Positions 25,763 to 34,616 of a stretch of DNA of 64,000 nucleotides are shown here, in pieces. Position numbers and translations under genes: made by a program. This DNA is from Allobosea lathyri. GTDB taxonomy: Bacteria; Pseudomonadota; Alphaproteobacteria; Rhizobiales; Beijerinckiaceae. The notes below the pieces were generated by a model. It was not told the origin of the DNA and made no database searches. It was given only the letters and a program-made list of their open reading frames with translations. The stretch spans positions 1-64,000 of the forward strand of contig NZ_FNUY01000001.1 in the NCBI RefSeq assembly GCF_900108245.1, written 5' to 3'. Within the stretch, counting starts at the first letter, position 1; each line of letters opens with the position of its first letter.

Positions 25763-27468
25763 TTGGCCTTCTGGCTGCGTTCGATGATGAGATGCGAGAG
25801 GAAGGTGCAGGCCGCGACGAGGATGACGGCGACGACGCCCAGCGCCGCGCCGGGCCCGCGTCCGGCCGCTGACTGCATGAACACGTAAAGCCCGTAGGCC
25901 AGCGGCGCGTCCGAGTTCGACTGGACCAGCATGAGCGTTGCCGAGAGTTCGACGGCCGCCGTCGAAAACGAGGTGACGAAACCGGCGAGGATGCCGCCGG
26001 CCATCAGCGGCACCACGACCCGGCGCACGGTCCGGGCCTTGGTCGCGCCGAGGTTTTCGGCCGCCTCCTCCAGCGAGACCGAGATCTGCTGAAGCGCCGC
26101 ATAGCAGGCGCGCAGGGCATAAGGCAGGCGCCGGATCGCCAGCGCCAGCACGATGGTGATCCAGAGCGAGGCAAGCGGCGTCCCGTCCGGCAGAGTGACG
26201 CCGTAGAAGGTCCTGAGATACCCGATGCCGAGCACGACGCCGGGGATGGCGAGCGCCGCCGACGCCATCCAGTCGAGCCATTCGCGCCCGACCAGTTTCG
26301 TGCGCAGCACGAGATAGGCTATGGCGACGCCGAGCACGACATCGATACCGCCGGCGATCGACGCATAGATCAGCGTATTCTTGATGTAGAGCGAGCTCTC
26401 GCCGAAGACGCGAGCGTAATGCGCGGTGGTGAAGGCGTCGGGCAGCGGCGAGAACGACCAGATCGTCGCGAAGGACAAGAGCAGCAGGCCCAGATGTGGC
26501 GCCAGCACCAGCGCCAGGATCAGGATGACGACGCCATAGCCGAGGATCGCCTCCATCGGCGTCATGACGCGCTTGGCGAGGCCGCCGCCGCCGCGCTGCG
26601 TCGTGGCGTAGTCGCGCCCCCTGAGCGCCCGGGCCGAAAGCCACATCGCGACGACCGAGGCCACGATCAGCACGACCGAGATGACATAGCCCATCGGGTC
26701 GGCGATGCCGATCGAGGTCACCCGCAGATAGGCTTGCGGCGCCAGCATGTCCTTGACGTTGAGCAAAAGCGGCGTCGCGAGGTCGTCGAAGACCTTGACG
26801 AAGACGAGCGAGGCGCCGGCGAGATAGCCCGGCATCGCCAGCGGGAAGACGATGCGCCGGAACAGCCTGAATCCCGATGAGCCCAGATTCTGGGCGGCCT
26901 CCTCCATCGCACGGTCGATATTGCGCAGCGCGGCCGAGAGATTGATCAGGATGAACGGGAAATAATGCACCGACTGGACGAAGATGACGCCGTTCAGCCC
27001 CTCCATGAAGTCGATCTTGAAGCCGAACCAGTCATCCAGCAGCAGGTTGACCGAGCCGTTTCGCCCGAAGAACAGCTGCATCGCCACCGCGCCGACGAAG
27101 GGCGGCATGATCAGCGGCAGGAAGCCGAGCGTCTGCACCAGCGCCGCCCCGCGAAAGGCGAAGCGCGTCGTCAGATAGGCCAGCGGCAAAGCGAAGACCG
27201 AGGACCAGACCACCGACATCGCCGAGACGTAGAACGAGTTCCACAGCGAGCGCATAAACAGCTCGGTGCGGACGAAATCGTAGAAATTGACGAGCGTGAA
27301 CGTGCCCGTGCCCTTCTCGGTGAAGGCGACATAGATCACCGTCGCCACCGGCAACACCAGGAACAGCATCAGGAACGCCGCGATGGCGAGCGCGAGCGCG
27401 ATCTGCCCGGGCGTGGCCGACAGGCGCCGGGCGCGGGGGGCGGGAGCTGGGATGGGAACGGCGGTCAT
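25747..27468 (-). CDS. Iron-type ABC transporter permease (fused two-domain)
   Basis: 573 residues with about 12 transmembrane helices in two permease domains, each with an EAA loop: MEEAAQNLGSSGFRLFRRIVFP near 190 and LEEAAENLGATKARTVRRVVVP near 480. It forms the whole channel, as in FbpB-type systems. The N-terminal tail is proline/alanine-rich. The gap to the upstream binding-protein gene (27469-27635) is filled by a family A repeat. Confidence 0.92.
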   Translation of the reverse strand: MTAVPIPAPAPRARRLSATPGQIALALAIAAFLMLFLVLPVATVIYVAFTEKGTGTFTLVNFYDFVRTELFMRSLWNSFYVSAMSVVWSSVFALPLAYLTTRFAFRGAALVQTLGFLPLIMPPFVGAVAMQLFFGRNGSVNLLLDDWFGFKIDFMEGLNGVIFVQSVHYFPFILINLSAALRNIDRAMEEAAQNLGSSGFRLFRRIVFPLAMPGYLAGASLVFVKVFDDLATPLLLNVKDMLAPQAYLRVTSIGIADPMGYVISVVLIVASVVAMWLSARALRGRDYATTQRGGGGLAKRVMTPMEAILGYGVVILILALVLAPHLGLLLLSFATIWSFSPLPDAFTTAHYARVFGESSLYIKNTLIYASIAGGIDVVLGVAIAYLVLRTKLVGREWLDWMASAALAIPGVVLGIGYLRTFYGVTLPDGTPLASLWITIVLALAIRRLPYALRACYAALQQISVSLEEAAENLGATKARTVRRVVVPLMAGGILAGFVTSFSTAAVELSATLMLVQSNSDAPLAYGLYVFMQSAAGRGPGAALGVVAVILVAACTFLSHLIIERSQKAKGMGH

Positions 27469-27510
27469 CGTCGATATCCGATTGAGGCTGTAGCCGTGAT
27501 TCCACGCGCG

Positions 27511-27619
27511 CCGTCATCCCGGACGCAGCGAAGCGGAGATCCGGGATCCATCGGAGGGAACTGCGCTCTACGATGGATCCCGGATCGGCGCCGCTTATGC
27601 GGCTTGTCCGGGATGACGG
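27511..27619. repeat. Palindromic intergenic repeat, family A (copy 3), binding-protein/permease gap
   Basis: A 109 bp imperfect palindrome from CCGTCATCCCGGACGCAG to GTCCGGGATGACGG, with an internal GGATCCATCG/CGATGGATCC arm. The closest relative in the window is the copy at 20802-20923. Confidence 0.88.
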
Positions 27620-27635
27620 CGGAGGTTGAACAGCC

Positions 27636-28979
27636 TTACTTCGCCGCCTTCAGCGCTTCCTCCGCCTTGGCCTTCGCCTTGGCGTAGTTGTCGCGCGCGA
27701 AGCTCGCCCATTGCGCCTCGACCTCGGCCTGCCGGGCACCCTTCTCCTTGGCGCCGGTGAAGGCGCCGCGCAGCTCGGGACTGGCGGCCTGCGCCTCGGT
27801 GACGGGCAGCGCCGCGATCAGGCTGCGGGCCTCGTCGGCCAGCGCCTTGGCTTGCGGGTTGGGCTTCTTCACGAGCGCTGCATCGACCTCGTGCAGCGTC
27901 TTGGTCACGCCCTTGAGCGCGTCGAGCTGAAACGAGATCAACTGGTCGAACAGCGTGTCGACGACCGCAGTCCGGGCCTCCGACTTGTCGACATCGAAGC
28001 CGATCATCTTCTGGAAGCGCGGATCGGTGAAGGGGTTGGGATAATCCGCTCCGGCCTTGGCGTAGACGGCTGGATTGACCGGCAGGCGCCGGATGCCGGG
28101 CTCGAGCAGCACCTCCTGGCCGGCGGGCGAGAGCAGGAACTCGACGAAGGCCTCGGCCGCCGCCTTGTTGGGCGGGTTGGCGATGATGCCGACATTGGCG
28201 GGCACGACGGTGGTGACGGTCGGGTAGACGAACTTGACCGGGAAGCCCGAGGCTTGCGCCGAGAAGGCGAAGAAATCGATGACGATGCCGACGCCGACCT
28301 GCCCGGAATTGACCGCCTCGGGCACGCCGAAGGAGCGATCCGTGATCGTGCGGAAATTGCCCGACATCTCCTTGATCGTGCGCCAGCCCTTCTCCCAGCC
28401 CTCGCCCTGGAGAATGGTCTCGATCGTCAGATGCGTCGTGCCCGAGCGGGCGGGCGAGGCGATCGAGACATGATCGTAGAAGATCGGCTTGGCCAGATCC
28501 TGCCAGTCCTTGGGATCGGGCAGTTTGTTCGCCTTGGCATAGCGCTCGTTCCACATGATGCCGTAGCCGGACGCGGCGAAGCCTGCATAGAAGCCCTGCG
28601 GATCATTGATCGGGTAGGAGCCGATCTTCTCGGGAATGCCGGTCGCCTTCGGCTTGTAGGCTGTCAGCAGCTTCTTGCCCTTGAGCACCTCGAAGGCGTC
28701 GGGCGCCGAGGCCCAGAACAGATCGACCTGATTGTTCGCCTTGGTTTCCTCGACATATTTCACGCCCGCATTGGTGTTGCGGTTCTGGACCTCCAGGGAA
28801 ACGCCGGGCACCGCCTTCTCGAAGGCTTTCTTGATGGGGTCGGTCACATCCTTCGAAAAGGAGGTCACCACGGTGACCTTGCCGACAGGCGCTTGGCCCG
28901 AGGGAGCCTGCGCCAGTGCTGCCGGCGCAACAAGGCTCAGCCCGATGCTGGCCGCAATCGCGGCCCTGCGTGAAATCAT
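27636..28979 (-). CDS. Iron-type ABC transporter substrate-binding protein, ligand unknown
   Basis: 447 residues. GGAGG is best spaced for the second of two adjacent ATGs (28979). The signal peptide MISRRAAIAASIGLSLVAPA has a twin arginine and cleaves near AALAQ. The fold is of the extracellular solute-binding family 1/FbpA-like type (VTVVTSFSKDVTDPIKKAFEK, DLFWASAPDAFEVL, GIMWNERYAK). It is ~100 residues longer than AfuA or FbpA, because of a Lys/Ala/Glu-rich helical C-terminal extension ending in AKAKAKAEEALKAAK. I do not see the tyrosine pair typical of ferric-binding proteins with confidence, so a phosphorylated or other organic ligand is possible. Confidence 0.82.
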   Translation of the reverse strand: MISRRAAIAASIGLSLVAPAALAQAPSGQAPVGKVTVVTSFSKDVTDPIKKAFEKAVPGVSLEVQNRNTNAGVKYVEETKANNQVDLFWASAPDAFEVLKGKKLLTAYKPKATGIPEKIGSYPINDPQGFYAGFAASGYGIMWNERYAKANKLPDPKDWQDLAKPIFYDHVSIASPARSGTTHLTIETILQGEGWEKGWRTIKEMSGNFRTITDRSFGVPEAVNSGQVGVGIVIDFFAFSAQASGFPVKFVYPTVTTVVPANVGIIANPPNKAAAEAFVEFLLSPAGQEVLLEPGIRRLPVNPAVYAKAGADYPNPFTDPRFQKMIGFDVDKSEARTAVVDTLFDQLISFQLDALKGVTKTLHEVDAALVKKPNPQAKALADEARSLIAALPVTEAQAASPELRGAFTGAKEKGARQAEVEAQWASFARDNYAKAKAKAEEALKAAK

Positions 28980-29113
28980 CATATCCTCCCGGCTTATAAA
29001 CGTGGTCGGCGTCGAGGCCGATCGCGCCCATTAGACAATAGGGAGGCAGCGTCGCAAAGTTATAAAACAGTCATAATCGAATAGGGCGGTGCAGCGAGCT
29101 GCCGACATGCGCC

Positions 29114-29812
29114 TCAGCGGCGCCTGTTCGCCGCCCCGGGGTCCGATTGCCAGGTCGCAACCGGCATGGTCGGCAGGTCGAAATAATCCCGCGTCGTCGC
29201 ATAGCCCTGTCCGCCCATGCGGCCGATGGCATCGAGCGCGACGGGGTCGACATAATGCCTGTCGGCATCGATCGTGTCGGCGCGGAAATGCGCATAAACG
29301 ACCTCGCCCAGGATGATCTCGCGCGAATTGCCGATGCCGAGGCTGGTGTGGTGGCGGCATTCGAAGGCGGCCGGCGCCTGGCCGATCCAGGGGCAGGGCA
29401 CCTTGACGCCGGGCATCGCGGTTAAGCCCGCCTGCTCCAACTCGTCGATGCCCGGCTCGAACGGCGTGGCGCAGATGTTCATGCCCTCGACCAGCGCGTC
29501 CGAGACGATATTGACGGTGAAGGCCAGCGTGTCCCGGACATTGCGCCCGGTATCCTTCTGTCCGCCGGTCGGGCGGTATTCTACACCAAGCGCCAGGATC
29601 GCGGGATCGGCCGAGAGGCAGTTGAAGAAGCTGAACGGCGCGGCATTGACGACACCGTTCGCATCGACCGTCGTCACCAGCGCGATCGGGCGCGGCACCA
29701 CCGCGCCGATCAGCAGCTTGTAGCGCTCGCGCGGCGTAAGCGTCGCGAAGTCGAAGGTCACGATCGATGCGGCCTCGCGCGCCGCTCCCGGTGTGGTCAG
29801 CATGTCGGTCAC
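29114..29812 (-). CDS. Flavin reductase-like FMN-binding protein
   Basis: 232 residues from a GTG at 29812 that overlaps the GntR stop codon (GTGA) and has AGGA upstream; an ATG at 29803 is an alternative. The split-barrel FMN-binding fold shows in YKLLIGAVVPRPIALVTTVDANG and the NAAPFSFFNCLSADPAILALG stretch, with the partner segment RDTLAFTVNIVS. Longer upstream reading frame is a shadow of the regulator. Family members reduce FMN for two-component monooxygenases or act on small aromatic substrates. It is translationally coupled to a GntR regulator and divergent from the amidohydrolase-bearing ABC operon, so it may belong to the same catabolic route. Confidence 0.85.
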   Translation of the reverse strand: MTDMLTTPGAAREAASIVTFDFATLTPRERYKLLIGAVVPRPIALVTTVDANGVVNAAPFSFFNCLSADPAILALGVEYRPTGGQKDTGRNVRDTLAFTVNIVSDALVEGMNICATPFEPGIDELEQAGLTAMPGVKVPCPWIGQAPAAFECRHHTSLGIGNSREIILGEVVYAHFRADTIDADRHYVDPVALDAIGRMGGQGYATTRDYFDLPTMPVATWQSDPGAANRRR

Positions 29813-30516
29813 GGTGAAGTCAGTCCTTCGCTGAGGGCGTAAGGGGCAAGCAGGTCCCGGATGTCGCGTTCGGCGCGCGGCGTCAGCAGCGCCCGTGTCA
29901 CGACGGACTGCAGATGGTGGTCCATCAGATGGGCGGCGCGTGCGGCGTCGCCGTCGCGCAGGGCCTCGATCAATTGCCGATGCTCCGACACGGCGCATTC
30001 CGACGAATGCGGTCGCCCGTAGATCGCAAGGATCAGCGAGCAGCGCGAGGACGCCTCCTGAACATAGCGCAGCAGCAGCGCATTGCCGGTCATCTCGGCG
30101 AGCTTGATGTGGAATTCGCCGGAGAGGCGGATCGATTCCGGCCCGTCGCGGCCATGCGCCATTTCCTCCTGGCGGACATGGGCTTCCAGCTCCGCAGCCT
30201 GCGCCGCGGTGAGGCGGCCTGCGAGATTCTCGGCGACGAGGCGCTCCAGGCCGCGGCGCACGTCGAAGACGTCGCGCGCCTCCTCCAGCGTCGGATAGGC
30301 CACGGAGGCGCCGCGATTGGGCTTGAGTTCGACGAGCCCCTCGACGGCCAGGCGCCCCAGCGCCTCGCGCACCAGCGTGCGGCTGACGCCGAGCTGCTCG
30401 CCGATCGAATCCTCCGGCAGCTTCATGGCAGGCTTCAGCGCCTGTTCGATGATGGCGCGCCGGAGCGCGTTGTAGACGGATTGCGCACGCAATCCCGGAG
30501 CGCGGGGGGGCGTCAT
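29809..30516 (-). CDS. GntR-family transcriptional regulator (FadR subfamily, FCD domain)
   Basis: 235 residues from the ATG at 30516. The N-terminal winged helix (about 10-75) has SVYNALRRAIIEQALKPAMKL and GVSRTLVREALGRLAVEGLVEL. The FCD effector domain (about 90-220) follows, with the metal-binding pattern of DVRRGLERLVAENL, GEFHIKLAEMTGN and SEHRQLIEALRDGDAARAAHLMDHH. Such regulators usually repress catabolic genes until an acidic metabolite binds. It is divergent from the third peptide-type ABC operon and shares a 252 bp intergenic region carrying repeated operator-like motifs. Confidence 0.92.
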   Translation of the reverse strand: MTPPRAPGLRAQSVYNALRRAIIEQALKPAMKLPEDSIGEQLGVSRTLVREALGRLAVEGLVELKPNRGASVAYPTLEEARDVFDVRRGLERLVAENLAGRLTAAQAAELEAHVRQEEMAHGRDGPESIRLSGEFHIKLAEMTGNALLLRYVQEASSRCSLILAIYGRPHSSECAVSEHRQLIEALRDGDAARAAHLMDHHLQSVVTRALLTPRAERDIRDLLAPYALSEGLTSP

Positions 30517-30602
30517 GGTGTCCCGTTTCTGGTTCGGTTCGGCCTTCTGAGGCTCAATCCATGTCACGGGATTCCGCACTGCTCCAGCTTTCCACTTGTG
30601 TT

Positions 30603-30666
30603 CGATAATCGCATACAATACGATATCACTATCGTATGCAATATTGATTATTAATCGCACACGAAA
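30603..30666. promoter_or_regulatory. Candidate GntR operator cluster in the divergent promoter region
   Basis: Three related 12-mers begin at 30609 (TCGCATACAATA), 30632 (TCGTATGCAATA) and 30655 (TCGCACACGAAA), exactly 23 bp apart. Between the first two lies an inverted repeat ACGATA-TCAC-TATCGT (30619-30634), and GCATAC/GTATGC arms flank it. The segment is markedly AT-rich, as promoters of this genome are. The layout fits cooperative binding by the adjacent FCD-type GntR regulator to control both divergent units. Inferred from sequence only. Confidence 0.5.
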
Positions 30667-30768
30667 TGCCGCACAAACAGCCGACCGGCCTAAAAAAGCG
30701 GCAGTGACGAGGGGTAGCGAGCTCAGCGAGCGTCAACAGGCGCCGGAGCTCTTCAAGAGGAGAGGTCG

Positions 30769-32337
30769 ATGAAGAGGCATTGGTTGCTGGCGGCCGTGGC
30801 TGCCTTCTCGCTGAGCGGCATGGCCGAAGCGAAGACGCTGAAATGGGGCGCCGCACGCGAGATCGCCTCGCTCGACCCTTACTCCTATGGTGACACCTTC
30901 ACGCTCTCGGTCTTGAACCACGTGTATGAGGGGCTGGTGCGCTATACCGGCGACCTCAAGATCGAGCCGGCGCTGGCGCAGAGCTGGGAGACGGTGTCGC
31001 CGACTGTCTGGCGCTTCAAGCTGCGCCCCAACGTCAAATTCCATAACGGCAACCCGTTCACCGCCGACGACGTCATAGCCTCGCTGGAGCGCGTGACACA
31101 TCCGGACTCGCCGCTGAAGGGCAATCTGCCAGCCTATAAATCGTCGAAGAAGATCGACGACCTGACCGTTGAGATCGAAGTCAACGGCCCCTATCCGCTG
31201 CTGCTCAACGACCTCACCAATATCTTCGTCTTCGACAAGGAATGGCTGGTCGCGAACAACTCGCTGCTGCCGACCGATTCCGGGAAGGGCGTGAAGGGCT
31301 ACGCCACCGACAACGCCAACGGCACCGGACCTTTCGTCGTCGAGAGCCGCCGCGCCGACGCTAAAACGGTCTATGTCAAGAACCCGAACTGGTGGGACAA
31401 GCCGCAGCATAATATCGACATCATCGAGTTCCTGCCGATCGCCTCGGCATCGACCCGCGTCGCCGCGCTGCTCTCCGGCGAGATCGACTTCACCAATGTC
31501 GCGCCGCTGCAGGATCTGCCGCGGCTTTCCGCTTCCCCTGACGTCAAGGTGCTGCAGACCAACGAGCTGCGTTCGGTCTTCTTCGCCTTCAACCTCAAGG
31601 ACGCGTTGGTCGAGAGCGACATCAAGGACAAGAACCCACTGAAGGACGTCCGGGTGCGCGAGGCGCTCTACCGCGCCATCGACATCGACGCCGTGCAGAA
31701 GCGCGCCATGCGCGGTCTCTCGCGCAACACCGGAGCGCTCGTTGCCCCGGCCATTCCGGGCTACGAGCCGTCTCAGGACGCGCGCCTGCCCTTCGATCTG
31801 AACGGCGCCAAGAAGCTGCTCACGGAGGCAGGCTATCCCAACGGCTTCTCCTTCCAGATGAACTGCCAGAGCGACTCGCTCGTCAACGAGGAGGAGTTCT
31901 GCCAGGCGGTCGCCTCGATGTGGTCGCGCGCCGGCCTGAAGCCAAATTTGAGCCTCGCACCGCGCAGCCAGCAGACGCCGAAACGGGTCAAGGGCGATTT
32001 CGACGTGATTTCCTTCGGCTGGGCCAACGAGCCGATGATCGACGCCTATTCGCTGCTGGTGCAGGTGTTGCGTTCAAAAAATGGCACCGGGGGCGTCTTC
32101 AACTGGGGCAACTGGGGTGATCCCCGCATCGACGCGCTGATCGACAAGGCCGGCGTCGAGCTCGACGATGCCAAGCGCATCCCCATGATGATGGAGGCGC
32201 TCAAGATCGCCAAGGCCGAGCATCTGTTCATTCCGCTGCACCAGCAGCCGATGGCCTGGGCGATGCGCAACAGCGTGGCCTCGACGGTGCAGGCCTCCGA
32301 CAACAAGCCGCGTCTCTGGCTGACCATGATGAAGTGA
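30769..32337 (+). CDS. ABC transporter substrate-binding protein (peptide family 5)
   Basis: 522 residues, with AGAGGAGAGG upstream and a Sec signal MKRHWLLAAVAAFSLSGMAEA (cleavage near 21). The family 5 fold shows in WGAAREIASLDPYSYGDTF, the hallmark FHNGNPFTADDVIASLERV, and NGTGPFVVESRRAD. The C-terminal part has EHLFIPLHQQPMAWAMRNSV. It heads the third peptide-type importer. Because two amidohydrolases lie within the same operon, the ligand may be a heterocycle or amide rather than a peptide. Confidence 0.92.
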   Translation: MKRHWLLAAVAAFSLSGMAEAKTLKWGAAREIASLDPYSYGDTFTLSVLNHVYEGLVRYTGDLKIEPALAQSWETVSPTVWRFKLRPNVKFHNGNPFTADDVIASLERVTHPDSPLKGNLPAYKSSKKIDDLTVEIEVNGPYPLLLNDLTNIFVFDKEWLVANNSLLPTDSGKGVKGYATDNANGTGPFVVESRRADAKTVYVKNPNWWDKPQHNIDIIEFLPIASASTRVAALLSGEIDFTNVAPLQDLPRLSASPDVKVLQTNELRSVFFAFNLKDALVESDIKDKNPLKDVRVREALYRAIDIDAVQKRAMRGLSRNTGALVAPAIPGYEPSQDARLPFDLNGAKKLLTEAGYPNGFSFQMNCQSDSLVNEEEFCQAVASMWSRAGLKPNLSLAPRSQQTPKRVKGDFDVISFGWANEPMIDAYSLLVQVLRSKNGTGGVFNWGNWGDPRIDALIDKAGVELDDAKRIPMMMEALKIAKAEHLFIPLHQQPMAWAMRNSVASTVQASDNKPRLWLTMMK

Positions 32338-32357
32338 GGGGCTGACCGCATCTATCC

Positions 32358-32484
32358 CTCAGCCCTCATCCTGAGGAGCCGCGAAGCGGCGTCTCGAAGG
32401 GTGGTCCAGATGGTTCCCGAGCCTCCGGGGACATCCTTCGAGACGCCATTTCTCGCGAAATGGCTCCTCAGGATGAGGGCTGAG
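32358..32484. repeat. Palindromic intergenic repeat, family B (copy 2), binding-protein/permease gap
   Basis: A 127 bp imperfect palindrome with ends CTCAGCCCTCATCCTGAGG and CCTCAGGATGAGGGCTGAG and internal GGCGTCTCGAAGG/CCTTCGAGACGCC arms. It begins 21 bp after the binding-protein stop. Confidence 0.88.
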
Positions 32485-32512
32485 GGGAAACGTCGGATAA
32501 AAGGAGCAGCCG

Positions 32513-33505
32513 ATGCCGAGCTTCCTGCTGAAACGATTGCTGAACGCGGCCGGCGTCATGCTTGCGGTCGCCTTCCTCGCCTTTCTGATCTTCCGCTTCG
32601 TCGGCGATCCCGTCGAGCTGATGCTGAACGAGCAGGCGAGCCAGGCCCAGCGCGACGAGTTGCGGGTGCGGCTCGGCCTCGACAAGGGCTTCGTCCTGCA
32701 ATTCGCGACCTTCGTCGGCAATGCGCTGCGCGGCGATTTCGGCATCTCCTATCGCAACCAGCAGGATGTCTTTACGTTGATCGCGGAGCGCTTCCCGGCG
32801 ACCTTCGAACTCGTGCTGGTCGCGACTTTCCTCTCGCTCGCTATCGGCATCCCGCTCGGCGTCTACACGGCGATCAAACGCGACAGCCCGTTCGCCAAGG
32901 CGCTGCAGTTCATCTCGGTGCTCGGCGTCTCGCTGCCGAGCTTCGCGCTCGGCATCCTCTTCATCCTGTTGTTCTCGGTGACGCTGCAATGGCTGCCGGC
33001 GTTCGGGCGCGGCGAGGTCGTGCAGATCGGCTGGTGGAGCACCGGCCTCCTGACCCCGTCGGGGCGGCTCGCCCTGATCCTGCCCGGCATCACCCTCTCG
33101 CTCTTCCAGATCACGCTGGTGATGCGGCTCGTTCGGGCCGAGATGCTGGAGACGATGCGCACGGATTTCATCCGCTTTGCCCGCGCGCGCGGCCTGCCCT
33201 CGCGTTCGGTCCATTTCAGCCACGCGCTGCGCAACTGCCTGATGCCGGTCATCACCGTGACCGGCCTCCAGATCGGCAATCTCATCGCCTTCGCGCTGGT
33301 GACAGAGACGGTGTTCCAGTGGCCGGGCATGGGGCTGCTCTTCGTGCAGGCCGTGACCTTCGTCGATATTCCGGTGATGGCGGCATATCTGATCGTGGTC
33401 TCGTTCATCTTCGTCTCGCTGAACACAGCCGTCGACCTCCTCTATGCCTATGTCGATCCGCGCCTGCGCGAGGATGCGGTGACGGGAGCAGCCAATGCCC
33501 GCTGA
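32513..33505 (+). CDS. Peptide-type ABC transporter permease (DppB-like)
   Basis: 330 residues with AAAGGAG upstream. The N-terminus MPSFLLKRLLNAAGVMLAVAF is the first helix, followed by the FVGDP motif, RVRLGLDKGFVLQFATFVG and an EAA loop in TDFIRFARARGLPSRSVHFSHALRNCLMP. The end DLLYAYVDPRLR is family-typical. The stop overlaps the next gene by 11 bp. Confidence 0.93.
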   Translation: MPSFLLKRLLNAAGVMLAVAFLAFLIFRFVGDPVELMLNEQASQAQRDELRVRLGLDKGFVLQFATFVGNALRGDFGISYRNQQDVFTLIAERFPATFELVLVATFLSLAIGIPLGVYTAIKRDSPFAKALQFISVLGVSLPSFALGILFILLFSVTLQWLPAFGRGEVVQIGWWSTGLLTPSGRLALILPGITLSLFQITLVMRLVRAEMLETMRTDFIRFARARGLPSRSVHFSHALRNCLMPVITVTGLQIGNLIAFALVTETVFQWPGMGLLFVQAVTFVDIPVMAAYLIVVSFIFVSLNTAVDLLYAYVDPRLREDAVTGAANAR

Positions 33506-34463
33506 AACTGCAAAACCTGTCGAGACCGGCAAGCTCTTGGAGGTCAGGAAGCCTGGCCGCCTGTGCCGCTTCCTCGACAGCGATATCGGCTGGAGCTTCC
33601 GGCGCACGCCTGCAGCCTGGCTCTCGGCGCTGGTGCTGGCCCTGCTGATCGCGACGGCGTTTCTCGCGCCGCTGATTGCGCCGCAAAACCCGCATGACCT
33701 CGCCCAGGTCTTCATCGACAAGGCCGAGATCCCGCCGATCTGGAGCAAGGACGGCGAATGGCCCTTTCTGCTCGGTACCGACCCGCAGGGCCGCGACGTG
33801 CTCTCGGCCATCCTCTACGGCACGCGCGTCTCGCTGATCATCGGGCTCGCGGCCGTCATCGTCTCGATGGGGCTGGGCGTCACCATCGGCCTCGTCGCCG
33901 GCTTTCATGGCGGCCGCATCGACAATCTGCTGATGCGGCTCGGCGACACCGTCCTCTCGATCCCGACGCTGCTGATGGCGATCCTGGTCAGCGCGATCTT
34001 CCGGGAGCTGTTGCCCCCTAACCTGCGCGAGCCCTTCGCGGCGGTCGTGCTCGTCGTTTCGATCTCGCTGACCAACTGGGTGCAATATGCCCGCACGGTG
34101 CGTGCCTCGACCATGGTCGAGCGCCGCAAGGAATATGTGCTGGCGGCGCGCATCATCAAGGTCGCGTCGACCCGGATCATGCGTCGGCACATCCTTCCGA
34201 ACACGCTGACGCCTGTGATGGTCGCAGCCACCCTCAATCTCGGCCTGGCCATCCTGTCGGAGGCGACGCTCTCCTTCCTGGGCGTCGGCATGCCGATCAC
34301 TCAGCCCTCGCTGGGCACGCTGATCCGCATCGGCAACCAGTATCTCTTCTCCGGCTCCTGGTGGCTCGTCGTCTTCCCCTCGCTCCAGCTCGGGCTGATC
34401 GTGCTCTCGGTCAACCTGCTCGGCGACTGGCTGCGTGACGCGCTGAACCCGAAGCTGAGGTGA
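33495..34463 (+). CDS. Peptide-type ABC transporter permease (DppC-like)
   Basis: 322 residues with an N-terminal cytoplasmic stretch of about 45 residues, a first helix in LSALVLALLIATAFLAPLI, the DppC hallmark FLLGTDPQGRDVLSAILYG, and an EAA loop in EYVLAARIIKVASTRIMRRHILPN. The C-terminus LGDWLRDALNPKLR is typical. Translationally coupled to the preceding permease. Confidence 0.93.
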   Translation: MPAETAKPVETGKLLEVRKPGRLCRFLDSDIGWSFRRTPAAWLSALVLALLIATAFLAPLIAPQNPHDLAQVFIDKAEIPPIWSKDGEWPFLLGTDPQGRDVLSAILYGTRVSLIIGLAAVIVSMGLGVTIGLVAGFHGGRIDNLLMRLGDTVLSIPTLLMAILVSAIFRELLPPNLREPFAAVVLVVSISLTNWVQYARTVRASTMVERRKEYVLAARIIKVASTRIMRRHILPNTLTPVMVAATLNLGLAILSEATLSFLGVGMPITQPSLGTLIRIGNQYLFSGSWWLVVFPSLQLGLIVLSVNLLGDWLRDALNPKLR

Positions 34464-34480
34464 GGTCGCGTGAACCCTTC

Positions 34481-34562
34481 CGTCATTGCGAGCGCAGCGA
34501 AGCAATCCAGGAACGGCAGCACTCGACGTCCGCTGGATTGCTTCGCTGCGCTCGCAATGACG
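34481..34562. repeat. Palindromic intergenic repeat, family C (copy 1)
   Basis: An 82 bp inverted repeat with arms CGTCATTGCGAGCGCAGCGA and its near-perfect complement ending CTCGCAATGACG, plus inner AAGCAATCCAG/CTGGATTGCTT. Family copies are at 57081-57163 and 61709-61795. It lies between the second permease gene and the first amidohydrolase gene. Confidence 0.9.
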
Positions 34563-34616
34563 AGAGCCGCAAGCCCGACCGTGACGCACTAAAAAACTAA
34601 AGAGGAAACGCCTGAA

